Notes under the pieces: model-generated | What the model was told of the DNA's origin: nothing | Databases searched by the model: none | Seen by the model: the letters and a program-made list of their open reading frames with translations, nothing else | DNA from: Bacteroidetes bacterium HGW-Bacteroidetes-3 | Lineage (GTDB): Bacteria > Bacteroidota > Bacteroidia > Flavobacteriales > Flavobacteriaceae | NCBI GenBank assembly: GCA_002842505.1 | Contig: PHDE01000003.1 | Span: forward strand, 1 to 62,533 | Length of the DNA stretch: 62,533 nucleotides | Reading direction: 5' to 3' | Made by a program: the position numbers and the translations under genes | In this document: piece by piece, positions 47,125-56,301 of the stretch | How positions within the stretch are numbered: the stretch's first letter is position 1 | Layout: every line of letters starts with the position of its first letter

Positions 47125-49551
47125 ATGAAAATATCGTACAATTGGTTAAAACAATTTTTGAAGGTGGACTGGGAAGCTGAAAAAACAGGAGAATTGTTAA
47201 CCGATTTAGGCCTTGAAGTTGAAGGAATAGAAACCGTTGAATCCATAAAAGGAAGCTTGGCTGGTGTTGTGGTGGGTAGAGTTTTAACTTGTATCCAACA
47301 TCCAAATGCCGACCGATTAAAGATTACCACAGTTGATATAGGAACTGGTGAACCCTTGCAAATTGTTTGCGGAGCGCCCAATGTGGCGGTCGGACAAACA
47401 GTGCCGGTGGCAACAATAGGTACTATGTTGTATGATGATAAAGGCGAAGGTTTTGTAATTAAAAAGGGCAAAATAAGAGGAGAGGAAAGTCACGGAATGA
47501 TTTGCGCCGAAGATGAGTTGGGTATTGGAAGCGACCACGATGGAATCATGGTTTTGGAAGATACAATTGCTGCTGGAACTGCTGTGGCCAACGTTTTTCA
47601 GGTGGAATCAGATCAGGTTTTTGAAATCGGATTGACGCCAAACCGGGCAGATGCCATGAGTCATTACGGAACGGCAAGGGATTTGCGCGCCGGATTGTTG
47701 CAACGCCAAATTTCGCTGGAATTAATTTCTCCTTCCGTGAGTAATTTTCATGTGGACGACCGGACCTTAAAAATTGATGTGGATGTTGAGGACATTGAAA
47801 AAGCGCCAAGATATGTTGGAATCACAATTTCTGGCATCACTATAAAAGAATCGCCTTCTTGGCTTCAAAATAAATTGAAAGCCATTGGCATAAAACCCAT
47901 AAATAATGTGGTGGACGTAACCAATTACGTGCTTCATGAATTGGGTCAGCCTTTGCACGCTTTTGATGCCGCAGCGGTAAAAGGCAATAAAATTATTGTG
48001 AAAACACTGCCAACCGGAACCAAATTTACAACACTTGACGGCGTAGAACGCGAATTGCACGAAGAGGATTTAATGATTTGCAACGGCATTGAAGAACCAA
48101 TGTGCATAGCCGGGGTTTTTGGCGGTTTGCATTCTGGCGTTTCGGAAAACACTTCTTCCATATTTTTGGAAAGTGCCTATTTCAATTCGGTTGCCATTCG
48201 AAAAACGGCAAAAAGACACGCGCTTAATACCGATGCCTCTTTTAGATTTGAAAGAGGAATAGATCCAAATATCACCAAATATGCCTTAAAACATGCGGCA
48301 AATTTAATTTTGGAAGTTGCCGGAGGAAAAATTTCTTCTGAAATAGTGGATATGTATCCGGTAAAAATCGAAGATTTTCAAGTCTTTTTGTCCTATGAAA
48401 AAATGGATCGTTTAATTGGCGCAAGAATTCCAAGGGAAACGGTTAAAAATATATTGGCTTCTTTAGAGATAAAATTTAACAGCGTAACGGAGGCCGGACT
48501 CGGATTGACAATTCCTTCCTATCGTGTTGATGTGACCAGAGAAGCGGATGTGATTGAAGAAATATTGCGTGTTTATGGCTATAACAATGTGGAATTTTCC
48601 CACAAACTGAATACCTCAATTTCTTTTTCTGAATTTAATGGCATTAAAATTGAAAATGTGGTTGCCAATCAGTTAATTTCACAGGGATTTAATGAAACCA
48701 TGGCGAATTCATTGACAAAAGCGGACTATGTTTTGTTGTCTGAAACGCTTAAGGAAGAACACAATGTGGTTATTGTGAATCCGTTAAGCAACGATTTAGG
48801 TGTAATGCGCCAATCGCTGTTATTCAGCGGATTAGAATCTGTAATATACAACCTGAACAGAAAAAACAATGCGTTAAAATTCTTTGAATTCGGAAAATCG
48901 TACCACCATTTTGAAAGTGGTTATCAAGAACAAAAACACTTAACTTTATTTGTCACCGGAAACAGAACTGCCAACCATTGGAATATTTCCCAGAAAACTT
49001 CAGATTTCTTTTATTTGAAAGGAGTTGCCAATGCTTTATTGCAACGTTTGGGCATTCAAAACATTAAAATTGCACCGGTAAAAAACGAGGTTTTTTCTGA
49101 AGGAATTTCCTTAAATTCAGGAAAAATAAAATTAGCGGATTTAGGTTTGGTAAAACAAGCTGTTTTGAAAGAATTTGGTATCAAACAAGAAGTGCTGTTT
49201 GCAGATTTTAATTGGGATAATGTGTTAAAAGTTACAGGAAAATCACAAATTAAAGTAACGGAATTACCTAAATTTCCTTCAGTAAAAAGAGATTTTGCCT
49301 TATTGTTGGACAAAGAAATTACCTTTGGTGAATTGTACAATCTGGCTTTTCAGGCAGAAAAAAGCCTTTTGAAAGAAATGGATTTGTTTGATGTGTATGA
49401 AGGAGAAAATTTGGAAGAAGGAAAAAAATCTTATGCCGTAAGTTTCTTGCTCCAAGATGAAACCAAAACCTTAACCGATGTTCAAATTGATAAAGTGATG
49501 CAAAAACTGCAACAAACTTTCGAAAAAAATGTTGGGGCAACACTTAGATAA
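47125..49551 (+). CDS. pheT: Phenylalanyl-tRNA synthetase beta subunit
   Basis: MKISYNWLKQFLKVDWEAEKTGELLTDLGLEVEGIE; GLTPNRADAMSHYGTARDL; C-terminal FDX-ACB domain (FPSVKRDFALLLDKEITFGEL). Confidence 0.97.
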   Translation: MKISYNWLKQFLKVDWEAEKTGELLTDLGLEVEGIETVESIKGSLAGVVVGRVLTCIQHPNADRLKITTVDIGTGEPLQIVCGAPNVAVGQTVPVATIGTMLYDDKGEGFVIKKGKIRGEESHGMICAEDELGIGSDHDGIMVLEDTIAAGTAVANVFQVESDQVFEIGLTPNRADAMSHYGTARDLRAGLLQRQISLELISPSVSNFHVDDRTLKIDVDVEDIEKAPRYVGITISGITIKESPSWLQNKLKAIGIKPINNVVDVTNYVLHELGQPLHAFDAAAVKGNKIIVKTLPTGTKFTTLDGVERELHEEDLMICNGIEEPMCIAGVFGGLHSGVSENTSSIFLESAYFNSVAIRKTAKRHALNTDASFRFERGIDPNITKYALKHAANLILEVAGGKISSEIVDMYPVKIEDFQVFLSYEKMDRLIGARIPRETVKNILASLEIKFNSVTEAGLGLTIPSYRVDVTREADVIEEILRVYGYNNVEFSHKLNTSISFSEFNGIKIENVVANQLISQGFNETMANSLTKADYVLLSETLKEEHNVVIVNPLSNDLGVMRQSLLFSGLESVIYNLNRKNNALKFFEFGKSYHHFESGYQEQKHLTLFVTGNRTANHWNISQKTSDFFYLKGVANALLQRLGIQNIKIAPVKNEVFSEGISLNSGKIKLADLGLVKQAVLKEFGIKQEVLFADFNWDNVLKVTGKSQIKVTELPKFPSVKRDFALLLDKEITFGELYNLAFQAEKSLLKEMDLFDVYEGENLEEGKKSYAVSFLLQDETKTLTDVQIDKVMQKLQQTFEKNVGATLR

Positions 49552-49648
49552 AGTTGAAAGCCTGTCTGCCGATAGGCAGGCTCAAAGTTGAAAGCTCAAA
49601 GTTAAAAGCTCAAAGTTGAAAGCTCAAAGTTGAAAGCTCAAAGTAAAA
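49552..49648. repeat. 14-bp tandem repeat (AAAGTTGAAAGCTC) interrupted by a 20-bp palindrome
   Basis: aaagttgaaag[CCTGTCTGCCGATAGGCAGG]ctcaaagttgaaagctcaaagttaaaagctcaaagttgaaagctc... Confidence 0.9.
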
Positions 49649-49793
49649 AAGTCTAAAAAGCAATAGGAAATTCCATACCTACCAAAGACCGTATTTACGA
49701 GTATGATATTGCAGATTTGCAATCCGTGTATGTTATGTGAATAATAATTTTTTGGCATCTTTCTTTTTTTTATTTTTGCATAAATAACACTTC

Positions 49794-50849
49794 ATGTACA
49801 AACTTTTTATTAGGCCGTTATTTTTTCTTTTCGATCCCGAAAAAATACACCATGTTACTTTTGCGCTTATAAAGATTGCTTGTAAAATTCCGGGAATTCC
49901 TGTAGTTTTTAGAAGTTTGTATGAGCTAAACGACAAAAGACTGGAGCGGAAAGTATTCGGACTTACTTTTAAAAATCCGGTTGGACTTGCGGCAGGTTTC
50001 GACAAAAATGCGGTTTTGTACAATGAATTGGCAAATTTCGGATTTGGTTTTATAGAAATTGGAACCGTTACGCCAAAGGCACAAACAGGAAATCCTAAAA
50101 AAAGACTGTTTCGCCTGTTAGACGATCAAGGTATTATTAACCGAATGGGATTCAACAATTTGGGTGTTGATGCAGCAATTGAACAGCTTAAAAAAAATAA
50201 AGGCAAAGTGCTCATCGGCGGAAATATTGGAAAAAATACAGACACGCTGCCTGAGAAAGTGATATCTGATTATAAAATTGCCTTCAAAAAACTGCATCCT
50301 TTTGTGGATTATTTTGTGGTAAACGTAAGTTGTCCAAATGTGGGAACTTTTGCAAAATTGCAGGACAAGGAATATTTGCTGGAGCTTTTGAATGAACTTC
50401 AAAAAATAAACAAAGAATTTTCAACACAAAAACCCATTTTATTGAAAATTGCACCCGATTTAAACACCATTCAATTGGATGAAGTGATTGAATTGGTTGA
50501 AGAAACAAAAATAGCGGGCGTAGTTGCTTCAAATACTTCAATAAATAGGGAAGGGATTAAGGCTTCAGCCGCGCAATTGGCAGCAATCGGAAACGGTGGT
50601 TTAAGCGGAAAACCCATCAAAGACAGAAGTACGCAAGTGATTAAATATTTGTCATCGAAATCGAATAAGGCATTTCCAATCATTGGCGTTGGCGGTATTC
50701 ATTCCCCACAAGATGCTCTCGAAAAAATAAAAGCCGGTGCCGATTTGGTACAAATTTATACCGGATTTATCTACGAAGGTCCAGCATTGGTCAAAAAAAT
50801 CAATCAGGAAATTATAGGGGAAGCTGAAAGTGTAAAGGCTAAAATTTAA
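49794..50849 (+). CDS. pyrD: Dihydroorotate dehydrogenase (quinone)
   Basis: [103 protein letters not shown]. Confidence 0.95.
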   Translation: MYKLFIRPLFFLFDPEKIHHVTFALIKIACKIPGIPVVFRSLYELNDKRLERKVFGLTFKNPVGLAAGFDKNAVLYNELANFGFGFIEIGTVTPKAQTGNPKKRLFRLLDDQGIINRMGFNNLGVDAAIEQLKKNKGKVLIGGNIGKNTDTLPEKVISDYKIAFKKLHPFVDYFVVNVSCPNVGTFAKLQDKEYLLELLNELQKINKEFSTQKPILLKIAPDLNTIQLDEVIELVEETKIAGVVASNTSINREGIKASAAQLAAIGNGGLSGKPIKDRSTQVIKYLSSKSNKAFPIIGVGGIHSPQDALEKIKAGADLVQIYTGFIYEGPALVKKINQEIIGEAESVKAKI

Positions 50850-51009
50850 GTTGGAAGACCGAAGTCCGAAGCCCGAAGACCGAATCTATCGGTACAGAAG
50901 ATGGAATACGGAAGTGTAAAATCTAAAGTTCAACCTTCTAAACTATATAATCGTTTTTTTGTTGTGATATGAAATAATGCAAAAACCAACATTCAACCTT
51001 TATCAATTT

Positions 51010-51453
51010 TCAATAGAAAATGCACTGTTTTATAAAATCTTCATAATCCTCGTAAAACAACTCAAACTGATGCATCGCTTCATTAAAGAACATGTAGGCT
51101 CCTTGCCAGGTATTTTTATTGTGAATATTAAATTCTCCATGGTATTTTACATAAATTCTATGAATAATTTTACCATTATCCAAGAAATAAAGTTCATCGA
51201 AAATAACATCTGGCAAATAATCATCAGTAAGATTGTCTTTTAACGCTAAGATTTGATCAAAAAGCAGTTGATTTTTGTTTTTGTCGAACGATTCAATGTC
51301 CAAACAAACCAACGCCTTATTTTTGTCGGCCACAAACTTAAAGCTGAAATCTTTAATTTGCGTATTGTACAATAGCCATTTTCTTGGAAAAGATTTCCCA
51401 AAACTCGTCCAAAATTCTTTCCTGAGTTGTGCAGATTCTTCTTTGCTAAACAT
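51010..51453 (-). CDS. DUF4268-like protein
   Basis: MFSKEESAQLRKEFWTSFGKSFPRKWLLYNTQIKDFSFKFVADKNKALVCLDIE. Confidence 0.75.
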   Translation of the reverse strand: MFSKEESAQLRKEFWTSFGKSFPRKWLLYNTQIKDFSFKFVADKNKALVCLDIESFDKNKNQLLFDQILALKDNLTDDYLPDVIFDELYFLDNGKIIHRIYVKYHGEFNIHNKNTWQGAYMFFNEAMHQFELFYEDYEDFIKQCIFY

Positions 51454-51557
51454 TTTTTAAATCGTTTATGCTTGTAATTGTTTAATCGTTTAACTGTTTA
51501 GTTGTGTAATTGTGTATGCGTTAATTTTTCATTATTAATTTTTAATTATTCATTCAA

Positions 51558-52139
51558 TTATCCATGAATCGTTTCCTGCGTTCCTAAATTTTTCATCAAT
51601 TCGGCTTCAAATTCCAATAAATCGTTCCATTTTTTGTCCACTTCTTTCCGGTTGCCATATTTTCTTGCAAAACCTAAAAATAAAGTATAATGATTTGCTT
51701 CTGAAGCCATTAAATCACGGTAAAATTTTGCCAATTCTTGGTCTTTTATATTTTCCGACAGCAACCTAAAGCGTTCACAGCTTCTAGCTTCAATAAGAGC
51801 GGCGTACAACAATCTGTGCACCAATTGCGTGGTTCTGCTGCCGCCTTTCGGGAAAAATTTCAGCAAATTATTCACATAAACGTCTTTTCGGTCGTGTCCT
51901 AAAGTAACAGATCTCTTTAATAATCGTTCGTGCACCATTTTAAAATGGCTCATTTCTTCTTTCACCAACGCCACCATTTCCGTCACTAAGTCTGAATATT
52001 CCGGAAAACTCATTATCAAAGAGTTTGCTGTCGAAGCCGCTTTCAGCTCGCAATGCGCGTGATCAATCAATATTTCGTCAATATTTTTCTCGGCAATGTT
52101 CACCCATCTCGGGTCGGTAGGAAGTTTTAAACCTAACAT
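51558..52139 (-). CDS. miaE: tRNA-(ms2io6A)-hydroxylase MiaE-like
   Basis: DEILIDHAHCELKAASTANSLIMSFPEYSDLVTEMVALVKEEMSHFKMVHERLLKR; diiron EExxH-like motifs. Confidence 0.88.
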   Translation of the reverse strand: MLGLKLPTDPRWVNIAEKNIDEILIDHAHCELKAASTANSLIMSFPEYSDLVTEMVALVKEEMSHFKMVHERLLKRSVTLGHDRKDVYVNNLLKFFPKGGSRTTQLVHRLLYAALIEARSCERFRLLSENIKDQELAKFYRDLMASEANHYTLFLGFARKYGNRKEVDKKWNDLLEFEAELMKNLGTQETIHG

Positions 52140-52177
52140 AAGGCATCAAATTTATGGTTAATTTAATAGATTTTATT

Positions 52178-52266
52178 TGGGCGTTTCCCTCCGGGTCGGG
52201 CTTTTCGCTGCAAGTCCTCGCACGCCCAAAAGCGCGACTGCGGGCTTTCCACGGCAATCCCTAACG
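52178..52266. repeat. Interspersed repeat GGGCGTT...CCCTAACGC, copy 2
   Basis: tgggcgtttccctccgggtcgggcttttcgctgcaagtcctcgcacgcccaaaagcgcgactgcgggctttccacggcaatccctaacgc. Confidence 0.65.
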
Positions 52267-52497
52267 CACAATGAATAAACAATTAAAATTTTTTTTCGCT
52301 CTCTTTGCGGTTAAAAATAAATAAGCCAATGATTTATTGTGTCTCCAACTTTGTGAACCTCAGTGTTTTTCCTTTGTGAATCTTTGTGCAACAGCTTTTA
52401 ATCACACGGTGATTCTCCGAGCGCCACTAAGTTACGCAAAGAAATATAGCGAACTTTGCGATTTATCTTTGCGCGCTTTGCGGTTAAAAAAACTTAT

Positions 52498-54210
52498 TTA
52501 AATATCCAAATCAAAAGTCTTCTTCAACAATTCAATTGCCTTGTTTTTTTCCTTCAATTTTTGATATTTTTCATCGGGTGTATAGGCGTATCTTTTGGTT
52601 TCCTCCTCATTTACATCAACAACAATATCAATTTTATAATTATTTAATTTTTCACGCAAATACTTTACTAAAGGAAATTTTGCACGATCAAGTTGGTCTT
52701 TCATCATGGCATTTGGCAACTGAAAATGGATGATTCCGTTATCCAGTCTGGGAACATTTGAATTCATAATAGAAGCCAAACTTTTTTTGCCATCGTCCAG
52801 TAAGGTATTTATATACGTTTCCCATAGCAACAATAATTTACTTTCTGAAAAAGCATCAGCAGGCAAACCGTCAACTTCTTCAAAATCGACTTCAATTTTT
52901 GAAATTTCTGTTTTGCGTTCTAAACTTTTTAAGGAAAGGGCAGAGCGCCTTGGCGCGGTATTTTTTAAGTCCACTTTTGCCAAATCAACGATTGGCGTTT
53001 TTAATTCTTTAACTATTTGTTTTTCAACGATTTCTTGTTTGGCGACGATTTTAATTTCTTCTTTTACAGCAAATATGGGATTGCTTTTTTTTGCAGTTTT
53101 GGACCTAAAAACAACCGCTGAAATTATATAGGGTTTACTATTTTTTTTTTCTCCGTCAAAAGTGACAGAGGCCAGTTGCATCAAAGCAAGTTCCACCAGC
53201 AAGCGCTGATTTTTGCTGCTTTTGTATTTTAAATCGCAGTCGTTTGCCAATTCAATTCCCTGCAATAAAAAACGCAAATCACATTTTTCTGCCTGACTTA
53301 AATATTTCTTTTTGGCGTTGTCGCCAACTTCCAGCAATTCAATGGTAATTTTATCTTTGCTTACCAATAAATCTCTAAAATGTGAAGCCAATCCGGTGAT
53401 AAAGTGATTTCCGTCAAAGCCTTTGGACAAAATGGCATTAAAATGAACCAAAACTTCCGGAATGTTATTTTCAAGCAACAAATCGGTTGTTTTAAAATAT
53501 TCATCGTAATCCAGTACATTTAAGTTTTCGGTAACCGCTTTACGGGTTAATTCTTTGCCCGAAAAACTAACCACACGGTCAAAAATGGAAAGTGCGTCGC
53601 GTAAAGCGCCATCTGCTTTTTGGGCAATAATATGCAAAGCGTCATCTTCAGCTTCAATATGCTCCTGAACAGCAATTTTTTCTAAATATTTTTTGGTATC
53701 CAAAACGCCAATTCGCTTAAAATCAAATATTTGGCAGCGAGAAAGTATGGTCGGAATTATTTTGTGTTTTTCGGTGGTCGCCAAAATAAAAATGGCGTGC
53801 GCCGGCGGTTCTTCCAAAGTTTTTAAAAATGCATTGAAAGCGGCCGATGAAAGCATATGAACCTCATCAATAATATACACCTTGTATTTTCCGGTTTGGG
53901 GCGGAATGCGCACTTGGTCGTTTAAATTACGAATGTCATCAACCGAGTTGTTTGAAGCGGCATCCAACTCAAAAATGTTAAAAGCAAAATCCTCCTCTAA
54001 GTCGCCACCGCTTGCCTGGTTTATTTTTTTTGCCAAAATCCGCGCACAAGTGGTTTTTCCAACGCCTCTCGGTCCCGTAAACAACAATGCTTGTGCCAAA
54101 TGGTTGTTTTTTATAGCATTTTCAAGCGTGTTTGTAATGGCCTGTTGCCCAATTACTTCCTCAAAAGTTTGAGGTCGGTATTTACGGGCTGATACTACAA
54201 AATGTTCCAT
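52498..54210 (-). CDS. dnaX: DNA polymerase III subunit gamma/tau
   Basis: ARKYRPQTFEEVIGQQAITNTLENAIKNNHLAQALLFTGPRGVGKTTCARILAK; YIIDEVHMLSSAAFNAFLKTLEEPPAHAIFILATTEKHKIIPTILSRCQIFDF. Confidence 0.96.
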   Translation of the reverse strand: MEHFVVSARKYRPQTFEEVIGQQAITNTLENAIKNNHLAQALLFTGPRGVGKTTCARILAKKINQASGGDLEEDFAFNIFELDAASNNSVDDIRNLNDQVRIPPQTGKYKVYIIDEVHMLSSAAFNAFLKTLEEPPAHAIFILATTEKHKIIPTILSRCQIFDFKRIGVLDTKKYLEKIAVQEHIEAEDDALHIIAQKADGALRDALSIFDRVVSFSGKELTRKAVTENLNVLDYDEYFKTTDLLLENNIPEVLVHFNAILSKGFDGNHFITGLASHFRDLLVSKDKITIELLEVGDNAKKKYLSQAEKCDLRFLLQGIELANDCDLKYKSSKNQRLLVELALMQLASVTFDGEKKNSKPYIISAVVFRSKTAKKSNPIFAVKEEIKIVAKQEIVEKQIVKELKTPIVDLAKVDLKNTAPRRSALSLKSLERKTEISKIEVDFEEVDGLPADAFSESKLLLLWETYINTLLDDGKKSLASIMNSNVPRLDNGIIHFQLPNAMMKDQLDRAKFPLVKYLREKLNNYKIDIVVDVNEEETKRYAYTPDEKYQKLKEKNKAIELLKKTFDLDI

Positions 54211-54365
54211 ATTTTATTTTTTTATTCGGTCGGTAAAAGTAAAATAAATATTGTTAAAAGTTAAAAGTTAGAAGTTAAATGTTGAAAAGTTATAGGTTAA
54301 AAGTTAATTGTTAAAAAGTTAAATAGTAGAAGTTTCACGCTTCAAGTTTTTTAAACAAACAACAA

Positions 54366-54436
54366 CATATAACTTATAACACATAACACATAACACATAA
54401 CACATAACACATAACACATAACACATAACACATAAC
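54366..54436. repeat. 9-bp tandem repeat (ACATAACAC)n
   Basis: cataacacataacacataacacataacacataac..., about 7 units. Confidence 0.95.
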
Positions 54437-56221
54437 TCAATCCTTTATCTCATAAATTTTATTGTACAAATGTTTGTATCTTGAAATAATTTCATCGCGT
54501 TTTGGTTTCATTGTTGGCGTAAGCAAGCCGTTGTCAATTCCCCAAATTTCTGGTGTTAGTTCAAATCTTTTGATCATTTCCCACTTACCGAAATTCTTGT
54601 TTCCTTCATCAATTTCTTGTTGAATTCGTTCAATAACAATCGGATTTAGAATAAAATCCTCGTTGTTGCCAAGAATTGGTTCGTGGTGGATTCTCGCCCA
54701 TTTTCTTAAAAAATCAAAATTGGGCTGCACAATGGCTGCCGGCATTTTTTGGCCTTCACCAATCACTATAATTTGTTCAATAAATCGAGATTGTTTCATT
54801 TGATTTTCAAGCAAGGCCGGAACAATGTATTTTCCGCCTGATGTTTTAAAAATCTCTTTTTTGCGTCCGGTAATTTTCAGGAATCCTTCCGAATCAATTT
54901 CACCTTTATCGCCTGTGTGGAAATATTCTCCGGTCATGACACTCGCTGTTTTTTCAGGATCTTTGTAATAACCAAGCATTACATTAGGGCCTTTAATCAA
55001 TATTTCGCCGTCTTCGGCTATTTTAACTTCCACATTGTCAATGGGTTTCCCCACAGTTCCAATTTTAAAAAGATTTCCCTTGTACATATTTACGGAAACT
55101 ACCGGTGATGTTTCCGTAAGTCCGTAACCTTCCATAACCTGCATTTTTGCCGCTGAAAACACCCTGGCCAATCGTGGTTGCAACGCGGCGCTTCCTGAAA
55201 CCATCGTGGTTAAATTTCCGCCTAAAGCTTCACGCCATTTTACGAATATTAATTTATTTGCTATGGCCAACTGCATTTCATACCACGGGCCATTTTTGCC
55301 ATAAGGTTCATATTTTAAGCCCAATTCAACCGCCCAATAAAAAAGTATTCGTTTTGCGCCCTTTAATTCCGACCCTTTTGCAATAATGCCATCATATATT
55401 TTTTCAAGTAAACGCGGCACCACCGACATTAAATTAGGATTGGTTTCTTTAATGTTTTCTCCAAGTTTTTCAATGGATTCGGCAAAATAAATGGAAGTTC
55501 CGGAGTATTGATACAAGTAATGCAACATGCGTTCAAAAACGTGGCAAACTGGCAAAAAGCTCAAGGTTCTTGTAGTTCCTAAAACCAATGGCAATCTGGG
55601 AAAACTGTCCAATACGTTGGTAACAATATTGTTGTGTGAAAGCATCACGCCTTTTGGTTTCCCGGTTGTGCCAGAAGTATAAATAATCGTCGCTAAATCC
55701 GATGGTTTTACGGTTTCTTTTGTTGCTTCAACTTCTGCCTGGTTGCTTTCATCCTTTCCAATCGCTAAAACTTCTTCCCAATTTTTACAGCCTTCAATTT
55801 CTTCAAATGAATATATTTCTCTTAGTGTAGGTGTATTTTTTTTAGCTGAAATAGCTTTGCCATAAAGTGCTGAATCAGATAAAAAGCAATAAATTACTTC
55901 TGAATGGTTAAAAATATATTCATATTCTTCTTTGGAAATGGTTGGATAAATTGGAATACTGATGGCTCCCAATTGCATAATTCCAATATCCAAAATATTC
56001 CATTCCGTTCTATTTGCCGAAGTGATAATTGCAATTTTATCGCCTGGTTTTACGCCCAATCGCAATAAGCCCCGGCTTATTGCATTGGCTTTATCAATAT
56101 ATTCTTGGGTTGAAGTTGACACCCATTTTCCATGGTATTTTGTGGTAAAAGCTTTCTCTAAATTGTATTTTTCGAGCTGGTAATAGGCAAAATCAAACAA
56201 TCGCGTAATTTCTCTTGGCAT
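54437..56221 (-). CDS. Long-chain acyl-CoA synthetase (AMP-binding)
   Basis: LATIIYTSGTTGKPKGVMLSHNNIVTNV; EGYGLTETSPVVSVN; HTGDKGEIDSEGFLKITGRKKEIFKTSGGKYI. Confidence 0.93.
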   Translation of the reverse strand: MPREITRLFDFAYYQLEKYNLEKAFTTKYHGKWVSTSTQEYIDKANAISRGLLRLGVKPGDKIAIITSANRTEWNILDIGIMQLGAISIPIYPTISKEEYEYIFNHSEVIYCFLSDSALYGKAISAKKNTPTLREIYSFEEIEGCKNWEEVLAIGKDESNQAEVEATKETVKPSDLATIIYTSGTTGKPKGVMLSHNNIVTNVLDSFPRLPLVLGTTRTLSFLPVCHVFERMLHYLYQYSGTSIYFAESIEKLGENIKETNPNLMSVVPRLLEKIYDGIIAKGSELKGAKRILFYWAVELGLKYEPYGKNGPWYEMQLAIANKLIFVKWREALGGNLTTMVSGSAALQPRLARVFSAAKMQVMEGYGLTETSPVVSVNMYKGNLFKIGTVGKPIDNVEVKIAEDGEILIKGPNVMLGYYKDPEKTASVMTGEYFHTGDKGEIDSEGFLKITGRKKEIFKTSGGKYIVPALLENQMKQSRFIEQIIVIGEGQKMPAAIVQPNFDFLRKWARIHHEPILGNNEDFILNPIVIERIQQEIDEGNKNFGKWEMIKRFELTPEIWGIDNGLLTPTMKPKRDEIISRYKHLYNKIYEIKD

Positions 56222-56301
56222 TTTTATTAGGTTGAAAAGTGTTCTTGCAAAGTATAAAAATTAATATGATTTCACAATAGCGCGAGTTGCATTCGTGAAA
56301 A

